From: Bacteroidaceae bacterium
Lineage (GTDB): Bacteria > Bacteroidota > Bacteroidia > Bacteroidales > Barnesiellaceae_A
Assembly: GCA_017481745.1 (NCBI GenBank)
Contig: JAFUOV010000003.1
Location: forward strand, 100,597 to 164,596
DNA length: 64,000 nucleotides
Direction: 5' to 3'
A program made the translations under genes and the position numbers. The notes beneath the pieces were generated by a model that was given only the letters and a program-made list of their open reading frames with translations, did no database searches and was not told the DNA's origin. The first letter of the stretch is position 1, and the number at the start of each line of letters is the position of its first letter. Below, one piece after another: positions 54,525 through 63,933 of the stretch.

Positions 54525-55616
54525 ATGAACAGACGTTTTATACTCCCTATAATCGGCATATTTATCTTGCTGATATGCGCATGTGGCAGCAAGGATAATG
54601 CCTCCCGCCCGCAATGGGGTTACCTATTGGCATTCACCGACGATAGCTGTTATTGCATCGGCTATAACGACCAACCTTTATTTGCCCAACCGTTCACCAA
54701 TACATCGCTCTATTACAACGACATAGCATCCGTTCAGAGCCGCGACGGGAAGTGGGGTTTCATCAACCGAAAAGGCGAGTTTCGCCTGCCGGCTGTATAC
54801 GAAAAAGCAACCGTTTTCAGCGAGGGCATGGCTTGGGTTATTAAAAAAGGGAATATGCCAAGCGCCATCAACGAAAAGGGCGACGTAAAGATTTCTCTGC
54901 GCGAAACGATATGTGTAAGAGTATTTCACGAAGGGCATGCCGCCTATTGCGCCAACAAAAAGAACATTCGCCTATGGGGTTTCCTCGATAAAAACGGTAA
55001 CGAAACCATCAAAGCCCAATACCGCGATGTCAAAGATTTTCATATGGGGCTGGCGGCAGTACAAGAAAACGCAGGCGGATTATGGGGCTATATCAACCTG
55101 AAAGGCGAGTTGGTAATACCTCATCAATACCCCGAAGCAAGCTCCTTCAATGACGAAGGCACAGCGCTTGTAAAAAGCGACGAGCAGCACCTTGTAATCA
55201 ACCGCGAAGGAACTGTGTTACAGAAACTTCCTTACAAGAAAGCCACCCCAGACGGCATGTGGAATTGTGTCAAAAACGAGCAAGGTTGGGGCTGGTGCAA
55301 CGACAAGGGCGAGGTGGCTGTAACACCACAGTTTGAGGAAGTGCGCCCCTTCGGGAAAGCCGACTTGGCACCTGTAAAGATAAGAGGTAAATGGGGCTAT
55401 GTCGACCGCAAAGGCAAGGTAACAATCAAGCGACAATTTACCGAAGCATACCCCTTCATAGAGGGTCGTGCTGCTGTAAAAGTAGGTATCGTATGGGGAT
55501 TTATCGACGAAAAGGGAGTCTTTATAGTCAATCCGCAATATGAGTACATCCCACAAGACTACCTATACCAAGCCTTGGGCATTGGCACTGCACTCTCGAC
55601 ACTGCACATCGAGTAA
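54525..55616 (+). CDS. WG-repeat lipoprotein
   Basis: 363 residues. Lipoprotein signal with Cys20 (LLICACGS). The body is made of about seven WG repeats, each centred on W-G-[FY] followed by a D/N-x-K/E-G turn (KWGFINRKGEF, LWGFLDKNGNE, LWGYINLKGEL, GWGWCNDKGEV, KWGYVDRKGKV, VWGFIDEKGVF). Such repeats build beta-solenoid-like or propeller surfaces for protein contact. Probably anchored in the periplasm or on the cell surface. Divergent from the division cluster; function unknown. Confidence 0.88.
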   Translation: MNRRFILPIIGIFILLICACGSKDNASRPQWGYLLAFTDDSCYCIGYNDQPLFAQPFTNTSLYYNDIASVQSRDGKWGFINRKGEFRLPAVYEKATVFSEGMAWVIKKGNMPSAINEKGDVKISLRETICVRVFHEGHAAYCANKKNIRLWGFLDKNGNETIKAQYRDVKDFHMGLAAVQENAGGLWGYINLKGELVIPHQYPEASSFNDEGTALVKSDEQHLVINREGTVLQKLPYKKATPDGMWNCVKNEQGWGWCNDKGEVAVTPQFEEVRPFGKADLAPVKIRGKWGYVDRKGKVTIKRQFTEAYPFIEGRAAVKVGIVWGFIDEKGVFIVNPQYEYIPQDYLYQALGIGTALSTLHIE

Positions 55617-55619
55617 AAA

Positions 55620-56621
55620 TCACTCTACACAACTTGTATTCCCCAATATTTCGGTCTCCACTCGATAAAGGATATCGAGCAGCTCGGACATTGTTGAAGC
55701 CTGCAACATGGCTATGCGAGTGTCGCGGAAGTTGGGTATACCCTTAAAGAGTGGCGTTGCAGCAAGATGACGACGTATATGGGTAATACCTCGACGTTCA
55801 TCGAGGCGCGCCACACTCTCTTGCAGTTGACGACGGATGACATTCATACGCTCTGCTACGGTAAGGGGTGGCAACTCCTCACCGGTGCGCAAGTAATGCT
55901 TTATCTCTTTGAAAATCCAAGGCGCACCTATCGAGCCACGTCCCACCATGATAGCATCTACACCATAACGGTCGAAACACTCTTTGGCTCGTTGGGGTGT
56001 GGTAACATCGCCATTACCAATAATAGGTATGTGCATACGCTGATTGTTCTTCACCTCGCCAATCAAGGTCCAATCGGCCTCGCCGGTATACATCTGGCTG
56101 CGTGTACGACCATGTATGGCAAGTGCAGCGATGCCACAATCTTGCAACTGCTCGGCAAGCGAAACAATGATTTTCGACTCGCAATCCCAGCCCAATCGGG
56201 TCTTTACCGTAACCGGAGTTTTCACAGCATCGACCACCGAGCGGGTTATCTCGAGCATCTTAGGCACATCGCGCAGCATACCTGCTCCGGCACCTTTTCC
56301 GGCAACTTTCTTCACCGGACAGCCAAAGTTTATATCAATAATATCGGGGTGAGCCTCCTCGCACAACCGAGCAGCCTCGACCATCGAGTCTATATAGCGA
56401 CCGTAGATTTGTATCACCACAGGGCGCTCTTCGTCGCAAATGTGCAACTTTCGGCGGGTTGCCTCAATGCTGCGCACCAAGGCATCGGCACTGACAAACT
56501 CGGTATATACCATATCGGCGCCAAACTCTTTGCACAAGAGGCGAAAAGAGGTGTCGGTAACATCTTCCATCGGTGCCAGCAACACCGGCTGCATGCCCAA
56601 ATCTACGTTTCCTATCTTCAT
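55620..56621 (-). CDS. dusB: tRNA-dihydrouridine synthase
   Basis: 333 residues from ATG 56621. FMN enzyme that reduces uridines in the tRNA D-loop. LLAPMEDVTDTSFRLLC at the start, catalytic Cys101 in DINFGCPVKKVAGKGAGAGML, HGRTRSQMYTGEADW and the FMN-phosphate motif IGNGDVTTPQRA with MVGRGSIGAPWIF. A longer frame to 56660 would overlap the preceding protease gene. 11 bases after that gene. Confidence 0.95.
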   Translation of the reverse strand: MKIGNVDLGMQPVLLAPMEDVTDTSFRLLCKEFGADMVYTEFVSADALVRSIEATRRKLHICDEERPVVIQIYGRYIDSMVEAARLCEEAHPDIIDINFGCPVKKVAGKGAGAGMLRDVPKMLEITRSVVDAVKTPVTVKTRLGWDCESKIIVSLAEQLQDCGIAALAIHGRTRSQMYTGEADWTLIGEVKNNQRMHIPIIGNGDVTTPQRAKECFDRYGVDAIMVGRGSIGAPWIFKEIKHYLRTGEELPPLTVAERMNVIRRQLQESVARLDERRGITHIRRHLAATPLFKGIPNFRDTRIAMLQASTMSELLDILYRVETEILGNTSCVE

Positions 56622-56632
56622 AATATTACTTT

Positions 56633-57865
56633 TCAGGGTTGAAAAACCAATAGCGACCACTTATCGGCATCGAGCATCTCTTGCGCCACTTGTTGCATCA
56701 TATCGAGCGATATAGCCTCTATACGACGTGTTTGCTCCTCGGGCGAGAGTATCGAGCCATGTCGCAAATAGCCCTTGCCTATGGCAAGTGCCAAGCCTTC
56801 GTTGTTATCCTCGGCAACCATAAGTTGCCCCAAATATTGTTTCTTGGCAGCCGCCAGTCGTGCGGGGGTAAGGTAGCCGTTGCGCAAACGGTCTAACACC
56901 TTGCGCACTCGTTGCATACACTTGTCGACATAACGTACATCGGTACCAAAATAGAGCGAAAAGACTCCCGTATCGGTATAGTTGGTAATTGACGACTCGA
57001 CGGTATAGACATACCCACGCTGCTCTCGCAATGCTACATTGAGTTGACTGTTGAGGCATGGTCCTCCCAAGATATTGTTGAGCAGTAGCATAGGCAACCG
57101 GCACTTATCATATAGGTCGTAAGTGCGACGTCCCCACACTACATGAGCTTGATGAGTATCGCAAGATATTCGCTCCTCAAACGTAGGCAACTCGGCTGGT
57201 AATACCCGAGCAACAGTCTCGGGGCGATCGACAAGCGCCGAGAAGTAACGCTCGGCAAGCTGCATAACACGCTCGGCAGGCATACTACTCAACGAGAAAA
57301 ACACCATCTGTCGAGGGGTGTAATGGCGCGACAAGAAGTTACGAGCCTTTTCGGGTGTTATGGCTTCGAGTTCGGCAGGAGTACCCAATATATTATGCCC
57401 CAACGCATGGTTGGCAAACAGGCGGTTTTCAAACTCGTCATAGATAAGCTCCGACGGTGTGTCGCGGTACATCTCTATCTCCTCAACAACCACTTCACGC
57501 TCCTTTTCAAACTCATTGTCGGGAAACGAAGCATTTGCCACCAAGTCGCCCAATAGCTCCATGGCGCGCTCTTGATGTACCGAGGGGAAAATGCTGTAAA
57601 TCACCGTCTCTTCCTTCGACGTATAGGCATTAAGCTCGCCTCCGACCACCTCCATGCGATTGCGTATATGGTAGGCTTTGCGATGCGATGTCCCCTTGAA
57701 AATGGTATGCTCGACGAGGTGTGCCAAGCCATATTCGTCGGCAAGCTCATCACGAGTACCGGCATTGACAATAAACCCGCAATACGACACACTGCCCACG
57801 CGAGGCAAGTGTATCACGCGCAATCCATTGGATAGTGTATGTGTTTGATAATTGTTCATGCTCAT
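56633..57865 (-). CDS. M16 family zinc protease
   Basis: 410 residues from ATG 57865 (ATG 57859 also possible); upstream codons lie in the promoter. The inverted zinc motif is HLVEH (49-53) in GLAHLVEHTIFKGT, with the distal Glu in EREVVVEEIEMYRD. The C-terminal partner domain has the R/Y pair region LREQRGYVYTVESS. Processing-peptidase-like; no signal peptide, so cytoplasmic. Substrate unknown. Confidence 0.92.
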   Translation of the reverse strand: MSMNNYQTHTLSNGLRVIHLPRVGSVSYCGFIVNAGTRDELADEYGLAHLVEHTIFKGTSHRKAYHIRNRMEVVGGELNAYTSKEETVIYSIFPSVHQERAMELLGDLVANASFPDNEFEKEREVVVEEIEMYRDTPSELIYDEFENRLFANHALGHNILGTPAELEAITPEKARNFLSRHYTPRQMVFFSLSSMPAERVMQLAERYFSALVDRPETVARVLPAELPTFEERISCDTHQAHVVWGRRTYDLYDKCRLPMLLLNNILGGPCLNSQLNVALREQRGYVYTVESSITNYTDTGVFSLYFGTDVRYVDKCMQRVRKVLDRLRNGYLTPARLAAAKKQYLGQLMVAEDNNEGLALAIGKGYLRHGSILSPEEQTRRIEAISLDMMQQVAQEMLDADKWSLLVFQP

Positions 57866-57878
57866 TGAGTAACGGCGT

Positions 57879-57887
57879 GCAAAATTA
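57879..57887 (-). promoter_or_regulatory. -7 box for the M16 protease-dusB pair
   Basis: On the minus strand TAATTTTGC, full consensus, 13 bases before ATG 57865. It rules out the longest frame of the protease. Confidence 0.6.
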
Positions 57888-57954
57888 CAAAATATTGCAC
57901 ACCACACCAAGAGGCAATGTGATTTTGATTAACCGGAAACAACAAATAGGAGTA

Positions 57955-59394
57955 TCACAATACAGGGCTTACCAGTCGCACTATCGACTCGCATACTTTC
58001 TGCAAGAAAGGACGACGTCGCCACTCGTCGAGGTTGTCTATCAATACACAATGTTGTGCATCGTTCATAAAGTCCTCTTTCACTTGCAATGCCATGTCGG
58101 CACCATAGATAATAGCATTGGTCTCAAAATTATGCTCAAAGCTACGGAAGTCGAAATTGGCAGAGCCTACCGATACCATCTCGTCGTCGGCAACAATCGT
58201 CTTGGCATGAAGCATGCCGGGCTGATAGAGGTAGATTTTGATGCCGGCACTCAGCATTTGCGAGATATAGGAGAATGAACCCCAGCGCATCACCACCCAA
58301 TCGGTGCGGTTGGGTATCATGATGCGCACATCGACCCCCGACAACGAGGCTACTTGCAGGGCATAGACCAGCGAGTCGGTGGGCAGGAAATAGGGTGTCT
58401 GTATATACACATAATCGTGTGCCATAGATACTACTTTTTCGCACATCATGGCTACACTATCCCATTCGCCCATCGGTCCTGACAACACTATCTGCACGCC
58501 TTTATCGCCTACACCCTGTTCCTCGGGGTAGTATTGTTTGTCGGACAGTAATTCGTTTCCTTCATAGCTCCAGTCTATGGCAAAGGATGTTTGCAGACCT
58601 CTTACTGCCGGACCTACAATGCGCACATGGGTATCGCGCCAACTCAAGTCTTTATCGCCATCGACATAGCGATTGGCTATATTCATACCGCCTATGTAGC
58701 CCACCTCTCCATCAATAATCACTATCTTACGGTGATTGCGATAGTTGAGCCTCCATGAGGGACGAAACTTGAATATGGGCATAAACGAACACACCTCAAC
58801 GCCTCGCTTTTTCATATTTTCAAAGAAGCGACGATTGACCGTAAAACACCCCATATCGTCATACAACAATCGGACAGCCACGCCTCGCTCGACGGCGGCT
58901 ACAAGTTCATCGCGGATGCGACGTCCCAACGTATCATCTCGAAAGATAAAATATTGTATATGTATAAACTTCTGCGCACTACGCAAGTCGGCTATCAGGT
59001 CGTCAAACTTTTTGTGCCCCTCGGTATACATCTGCACCTCATTGCCCGAATAGAAATGGGCTGTACCCAATTTGTTACACAGACTTATCAACTGCCTGTT
59101 ATTCTCGCTCAAAGTTTCAACATCGGCTTCGACAAGACCATCTTCGGCATGTGTCAACAACTTCTCACGATTTTGCTGCGACAACATACGCTTGTCGCGC
59201 AAACTTTGCCCAAACAACAAATACAATATCAAGCCCAAAACAGGCAGGAAAATCAGTGCTAATATCCATGCATTACTCTTGGCAGCATTGCGATTTTCAG
59301 ACACAACGACAAATATACTACTAACCACAAGCAACACATATATTACATACAATGTGCTGAGCAGCCATGCAGATATTTGAACTTGTAGAAACAT
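57955..59394 (-). CDS. cls: cardiolipin synthase
   Basis: 479 residues. Joins two phosphatidylglycerols to cardiolipin. Two N-terminal membrane helices (about 8-28 and 38-60), then two phospholipase-D domains. First HKD motif: NYRNHRKIVIIDGEVGYIGGMN near 220; second: MLHAKTIVADDEMVSVGSANFDFRS near 393. Length and layout match ClsA-type enzymes. Transcribed alone. Confidence 0.94.
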   Translation of the reverse strand: MFLQVQISAWLLSTLYVIYVLLVVSSIFVVVSENRNAAKSNAWILALIFLPVLGLILYLLFGQSLRDKRMLSQQNREKLLTHAEDGLVEADVETLSENNRQLISLCNKLGTAHFYSGNEVQMYTEGHKKFDDLIADLRSAQKFIHIQYFIFRDDTLGRRIRDELVAAVERGVAVRLLYDDMGCFTVNRRFFENMKKRGVEVCSFMPIFKFRPSWRLNYRNHRKIVIIDGEVGYIGGMNIANRYVDGDKDLSWRDTHVRIVGPAVRGLQTSFAIDWSYEGNELLSDKQYYPEEQGVGDKGVQIVLSGPMGEWDSVAMMCEKVVSMAHDYVYIQTPYFLPTDSLVYALQVASLSGVDVRIMIPNRTDWVVMRWGSFSYISQMLSAGIKIYLYQPGMLHAKTIVADDEMVSVGSANFDFRSFEHNFETNAIIYGADMALQVKEDFMNDAQHCVLIDNLDEWRRRPFLQKVCESIVRLVSPVL

Positions 59395-59495
59395 TTGTTT
59401 TCGAGTGCTTTACATTTGTCGGGGCTAAATTATAAATAAATTCGACACGTTGGCAAATGAATTTAAATAAATCTTTTTATTTCACCCTTTTTTAT

Positions 59496-59503
59496 TACTT
59501 TTG
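59496..59503 (+). promoter_or_regulatory. -7 box for the SGNH/MBOAT operon
   Basis: TACTTTTG, consensus match, 45 bases before ATG 59549. Confidence 0.5.
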
Positions 59504-59548
59504 TTGCTTGTTAATACTCCGAAACTTATTGTTTACAAAAGACCCAAA

Positions 59549-60979
59549 ATGAACAAAAATTACTTGTCGCAAGTTGTCTGGCTCGTTATACTCACCATAG
59601 GTATATTGCTATTCCTATCGACTTTAGCGCCCATCGACATCAACTTCACAATCAAGCAGATAGACATATTGAGCGACTTGCGAAACAACAATATAGAACA
59701 ACCTACCGAACCGGCGTTTGCCTCTGCCGAAAACTTTGCTGAAACGGTTTCTCTACCCGATAGCACTGCTACCGCTCCCGACACAACAATCAGCACTGTA
59801 ATGCTATCGGCACAACAAATAGCAGAAGTAAAGCACAAAGAGGGCGATATAACTCTCATCGAAGACTATTCGGTAGCTCGCAACGGCTTGGAATACTTTG
59901 CACAAGCAGTAGAAAATCGTAATAATATAGATCGTCCTGTGCGCATAGCTTTCTTGGGCGACTCTTTTATCGAAGCCGATATTTTCACTCAGAATGTTCG
60001 TCAGGCGCTTCAAGACTTGTATGGCGGTTGCGGCGTGGGTTATGTGGCAATGCATAGCGATTTCCCGGGCTTCAGACGCTCTATTACGCAAAGCGATAAG
60101 GGTTGGACTACGCACAACGTGGTGAAAGATAGCCGCTACGATTTGACTTCGCTACCATTGCAACTACATGTTGCCTCGGAGAAAGGTGCAACAACACGTT
60201 ATAAAGGTGTAAGCAAGTTGCGACATATTGACCATTGGGATATATCGAAGGTGTGCTTTGTAGCACAAGACAGCACCATGCTCACGCTCAAGACCGACTC
60301 GACCGTACATACCTACGACATAGCAGCATCGGGGAAGGCGCAATGTATAACTCTCGACGAAACGACTTCGTCGCTCGAGGTGAGTTGCAATAGCAGCACA
60401 ATAGCGATGTGGGGTACATGGCTCGATGCTCAAGAGGGCATTGCCATCGACAACATCTCGATGCGAGGTTATAGCGGAACTACGTTTGTCGAAATCCCTT
60501 TAGAAAGGCTCTGTCAGCTCAACAGGTTGATTCCTTATGATATGATTGTTTTGCAATATGGACTCAACCGCATGACTACAACCATAACCAATTATGAGGC
60601 CTACACTACCCAACTAAAAGTCGCCATACAACACCTGCGCAAGGCATTCCCCAATACCGCAATACTCATTATGGGTATAGGCGACCGATGCCAGAACGAG
60701 AATGGCGAAATGACAACGTTGCCGGCGGTATACGGCATGCGCAAGGCTCAACGAAACGCTGCAATAGAGAGCGGATGCCTATTTTGGGACACTTGCGAGG
60801 CAATGAAAACGTTGGGTGGTATGCCTGCTTTTGTCGAAAATAAGTGGGGTAATAAAGACTATACCCACATCAATCACGCCGGAGGAAGACCTCTTGCTGA
60901 GGAGTTTGTAAAAGCACTGAAACATGCTTTGGGAAACAACACTCTATCGCAACAACCCGACACCATCAGCTATGAATAG
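59549..60979 (+). CDS. SGNH/GDSL hydrolase-like membrane-anchored protein (first)
   Basis: 476 residues from ATG 59549. One N-terminal membrane helix (about 7-27) anchors a periplasmic domain. After a Thr/Ala-rich linker, block I is VRIAFLGDSFIEADIF with the nucleophile Ser near 139; IVLQYGLNRM is block III-like and DYTHINHAGG near 438 supplies the Asp/His pair. Such proteins work beside MBOAT enzymes as O-acyltransferases on glycans (compare AlgJ/AlgX, DltD). Overlaps the next gene by 8 bases. Confidence 0.82.
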   Translation: MNKNYLSQVVWLVILTIGILLFLSTLAPIDINFTIKQIDILSDLRNNNIEQPTEPAFASAENFAETVSLPDSTATAPDTTISTVMLSAQQIAEVKHKEGDITLIEDYSVARNGLEYFAQAVENRNNIDRPVRIAFLGDSFIEADIFTQNVRQALQDLYGGCGVGYVAMHSDFPGFRRSITQSDKGWTTHNVVKDSRYDLTSLPLQLHVASEKGATTRYKGVSKLRHIDHWDISKVCFVAQDSTMLTLKTDSTVHTYDIAASGKAQCITLDETTSSLEVSCNSSTIAMWGTWLDAQEGIAIDNISMRGYSGTTFVEIPLERLCQLNRLIPYDMIVLQYGLNRMTTTITNYEAYTTQLKVAIQHLRKAFPNTAILIMGIGDRCQNENGEMTTLPAVYGMRKAQRNAAIESGCLFWDTCEAMKTLGGMPAFVENKWGNKDYTHINHAGGRPLAEEFVKALKHALGNNTLSQQPDTISYE

Positions 60980-62222
60980 AATTACACATTATATAATAAT
61001 AGTTGTATCGCTACTCGCGCCGATGCTCGCTTGGGGTGAGGAGCAAACATCTATTTCGTGTATAGATATAAATGCCGATACTATCATATTCAATGGTGCC
61101 GATTGGTCGCCACTTTTCGACCGACTCCAGACACTGAGCGATAGTACGCTGACACAACGCGAGGTCGTTTCGATAGTACATCTGGGCGACTCTCACGTAC
61201 AAGCAGGCTTCTTCTCGGAGGCTCTTCGATTGCCCATACAACAACAATGGGGCAATGCAGGGCGCGGACTTATTTCGCCACTGAAACTAACACGCACCAA
61301 CGAGCCCGCCGACTATCAAATCACTTCGCCCGTCAAATGGAGCTATAATCGTTGCATCGCAGGGAAACATTTTGATAGCGAGGTGGGGGTTAGTGGCATA
61401 TCGGTTCAACCAACATCGGCGCATATCGACTTGACATTTCAGACCATGAGCCGTCAAGGCGAGAATGAAAAGTTCTGTTCGATGCGACTTTTTCACAGCG
61501 AAAGCGACAAATTTCCGCAACTGCTACCCATCAACTCGTTAGACAGCATAGAGATAGACTATAAATGCGGTGAAACACACTACCGATGGGCACCCAACGC
61601 AGCCACAAACAATCTGCAACTGCAAGGGGCTAACAGCTACACGCGAAAGGATGCTGCCATATATGGCGCATTACTCGAGAATGACAGCAGTGGCATCCTC
61701 GTGCATGCCATAGGCAACAACAGTGCTACATACGAGTGTTACAACCGGGTAACACAATACGCAACAAAACTTTCTTCTCTACAGCCTCATTTGGTAATTA
61801 TCTCGATGGGAACAAACGAGTCGATATCGTCTGCTACAACCCACGCAACCTTATATAGCCAAATTGACCGCTTGGTGACATCTATAAAAAAAGAGAGTCC
61901 CGAAGCGCTGATACTGCTTACAACACCTGCCGACAACAAGCTGCGCAAACGCAAACGCCGCAATAATCGCCGCTCGGTATATTACGTACAAAATCCGCGC
62001 ATCGAAACCGTTGCTCACACCATTCGCCAATATGGTGCCGACCACAACATCGCCGTATGGGACTGGTACACAATAAGCGGTGGCAAGGACTCGTGCGAGA
62101 CATGGATAAAAGAGAAGGGCATGAGAAAAGACCACATACACTATACCGAAGAGGGATATTCGATACAAGGAAACCTCTTATTCCGTAGCATACAAAACGC
62201 CTATGAACAACATATTCAATAA
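60972..62222 (+). CDS. SGNH/GDSL hydrolase-like secreted protein (second)
   Basis: 416 residues from ATG 60972. Signal peptide (1-22, ending AWG). VVSIVHLGDSHVQAGFF holds the block I Ser near 73; LVIISMGTNESIS is the block III Asn region and DHIHYTEEGY near 386 the catalytic Asp/His. Related to the first SGNH protein in layout but clearly different in sequence, and without its membrane anchor. Overlaps the first gene by 8 bases and the MBOAT gene by 20. Confidence 0.82.
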   Translation: MNRITHYIIIVVSLLAPMLAWGEEQTSISCIDINADTIIFNGADWSPLFDRLQTLSDSTLTQREVVSIVHLGDSHVQAGFFSEALRLPIQQQWGNAGRGLISPLKLTRTNEPADYQITSPVKWSYNRCIAGKHFDSEVGVSGISVQPTSAHIDLTFQTMSRQGENEKFCSMRLFHSESDKFPQLLPINSLDSIEIDYKCGETHYRWAPNAATNNLQLQGANSYTRKDAAIYGALLENDSSGILVHAIGNNSATYECYNRVTQYATKLSSLQPHLVIISMGTNESISSATTHATLYSQIDRLVTSIKKESPEALILLTTPADNKLRKRKRRNNRRSVYYVQNPRIETVAHTIRQYGADHNIAVWDWYTISGGKDSCETWIKEKGMRKDHIHYTEEGYSIQGNLLFRSIQNAYEQHIQ

Positions 62223-63699
62223 CATAGACCTATCGAAGATAGGTACACTTCTTACATACAATCCGGGACATCCACTCATGTTCAACAGCGGGCTGTTCCT
62301 GTTCCTATTCCTCGGATTTCTCATTATCTATCGCGCGGTTTACAACAACACACGCGCCCGCATGATTTTTGTTATACTTTTTTCTTTATACTTCTACTAC
62401 AAATCGAGCGGAATATACGTATTGTGCCTGCTTTTAGTGGCTCTATCCGACTTCCTGTTAGGACAATTACTCTCCCGCACACAAGGCACTATCGGGCGCA
62501 AGCTATGCGTAACAGCAAGTATACTCGTCAACATAGGGATGCTATGCTACTTCAAGTACACAAGTTTCATCATTGATACAGTCAACAAGTTTCTGCATCA
62601 ACCCATCGAACTATGGGATATTGCACTCCCCATTGGCATCTCATTCTTTACGTTTCGCTCACTCAGCTACATAATAGACATATATAGAGGCAAAATCACC
62701 GCCGAAACACAATTTATCAACTATCTATTCTTCCTATCATTCTTCCCACCATTGGTGGCAGGACCTGTGGTAAGAGCATCGGAACTACTGCCTCAAATAC
62801 ACAACAAGCCCATTGTAACACGCGAAATGTTTGCCGAGGGATTATTCCTCATAATGACGGGCGCATTCAAGAAAATAGTAATATCCGATTACATCAGCAG
62901 CAACTTTGTCGACCGCATATTTGATGCGCCTGCACTCTACACCGGACTCGAAAACCTCCTGGGTATATATGGCTACACGTTACAGATCTACTGCGACTTT
63001 TCGGGCTACTCCGACATGGCAATAGGTATAGCACTCCTCTTGGGATACCGTTTCCCTATCAACTTCGATTCTCCCTACAAATCGGGCTCAATAACCGAGT
63101 TTTGGAGGCGCTGGCACATCACTCTATCATCGTGGTTACGCGACTACCTATATATTTCGTTAGGAGGCAACAGAGTACCCATTTGGCGCAATTACTTCAA
63201 CCTCTTTATCACCATGGTTATAGGCGGTCTATGGCATGGAGCTTCATGGCTATTTATACTATGGGGAGCTTGGCATGGACTGATGCTTGTTATACACAAA
63301 GCCTACCGCAAACTCATTCCTGCAAAGGAACATAGTGGCATAAAAGCACAACTCATTCACATAGGCAACGTACTACTCACATTCCACGTTGTAGCTATTG
63401 GTTGGGTATTTTTCAGAGCCGAGTCGCTCACTACCGTAGGCGAAATGGCAATGCAAATATTCACACAATTCCATCCCAACGTGCTGATGCAATTTATCAA
63501 CGGCTATCCGTTTGTAACACTTGCAATCTTTGTAGGATATATGTTGCACTACGCCCCTCACGACCTTTCACTATCTCTCCAGAAAACTCTTGAGCGCACA
63601 CCATTGGTCGCCAAAGCAGCAGTTTTTGCACTATTTATCTACTTCATCCTGCAAGTACGCTCCGGCGAAGTAGTACCCTTTATTTACCTGCAATTTTAA
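62203..63699 (+). CDS. MBOAT family O-acyltransferase
   Basis: 498 residues, about eleven membrane helices. Signatures: LPIGISFFTFRSLSYIIDIYRGK, FPPLVAGPVVRASELLPQ, DFSGYSDMAIGIALLLGY, EFWRRWHITLSSWLRDYLYISLGG and the catalytic His region GGLWHGASWLFILWGAWHG near 341-358. Closest to AlgI/PatA-type enzymes that pass acyl groups from the cytoplasm to periplasmic acceptors. Together with the two SGNH proteins it should form an O-acetylation machine; the glycan acceptor is not shown by the sequence. Confidence 0.92.
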   Translation: MNNIFNNIDLSKIGTLLTYNPGHPLMFNSGLFLFLFLGFLIIYRAVYNNTRARMIFVILFSLYFYYKSSGIYVLCLLLVALSDFLLGQLLSRTQGTIGRKLCVTASILVNIGMLCYFKYTSFIIDTVNKFLHQPIELWDIALPIGISFFTFRSLSYIIDIYRGKITAETQFINYLFFLSFFPPLVAGPVVRASELLPQIHNKPIVTREMFAEGLFLIMTGAFKKIVISDYISSNFVDRIFDAPALYTGLENLLGIYGYTLQIYCDFSGYSDMAIGIALLLGYRFPINFDSPYKSGSITEFWRRWHITLSSWLRDYLYISLGGNRVPIWRNYFNLFITMVIGGLWHGASWLFILWGAWHGLMLVIHKAYRKLIPAKEHSGIKAQLIHIGNVLLTFHVVAIGWVFFRAESLTTVGEMAMQIFTQFHPNVLMQFINGYPFVTLAIFVGYMLHYAPHDLSLSLQKTLERTPLVAKAAVFALFIYFILQVRSGEVVPFIYLQF

Positions 63700-63714
63700 T
63701 GGGGAATAATTGGG

Positions 63715-63885
63715 AATAGGCTGTTTAAACCAACGCTCAACACTAAACACTAAACTCTCAAAACTCATCTCTTGCCGCCCTTTGAGGCTTTTCGGTATAA
63801 CTTCTTTAAACTATAATCTATAATCTATAATCTTTAAACCCTAAACTATAAACTCTAATCTCTAATCTCTCAACTCTAAACTTTA
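63715..63885. repeat. intergenic CTCTAA/TATAATC low-complexity repeat block
   Basis: Runs of ACTAAACACTAAACTCTC, TATAATCTATAATCTATAATC and ACTCTAATCTCTAATCTCTC with no coding potential. The end part matches 29430-29447. The block lies between the MBOAT gene and the rRNA terminator. Confidence 0.7.
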
Positions 63886-63927
63886 CAAAAAAACAGAACC
63901 TCGGCAACTTTTGTTGTCGAGGTTCTT
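63885..63927 (-). terminator. terminator of the rRNA operon
   Basis: 14-position stem 63895-63908 with 63913-63926 (one wobble pair), tetraloop, followed on the minus strand by CTG and a run of eight Ts. It directly follows the 5S gene, closing the rRNA transcript. Confidence 0.85.
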
Positions 63928-63933
63928 CTTTAA

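Noticed and set aside
63715..63885. CRISPR array in the repeat block
   Set aside because: Units are 7-16 bases, directly tandem and without regular unique spacers.
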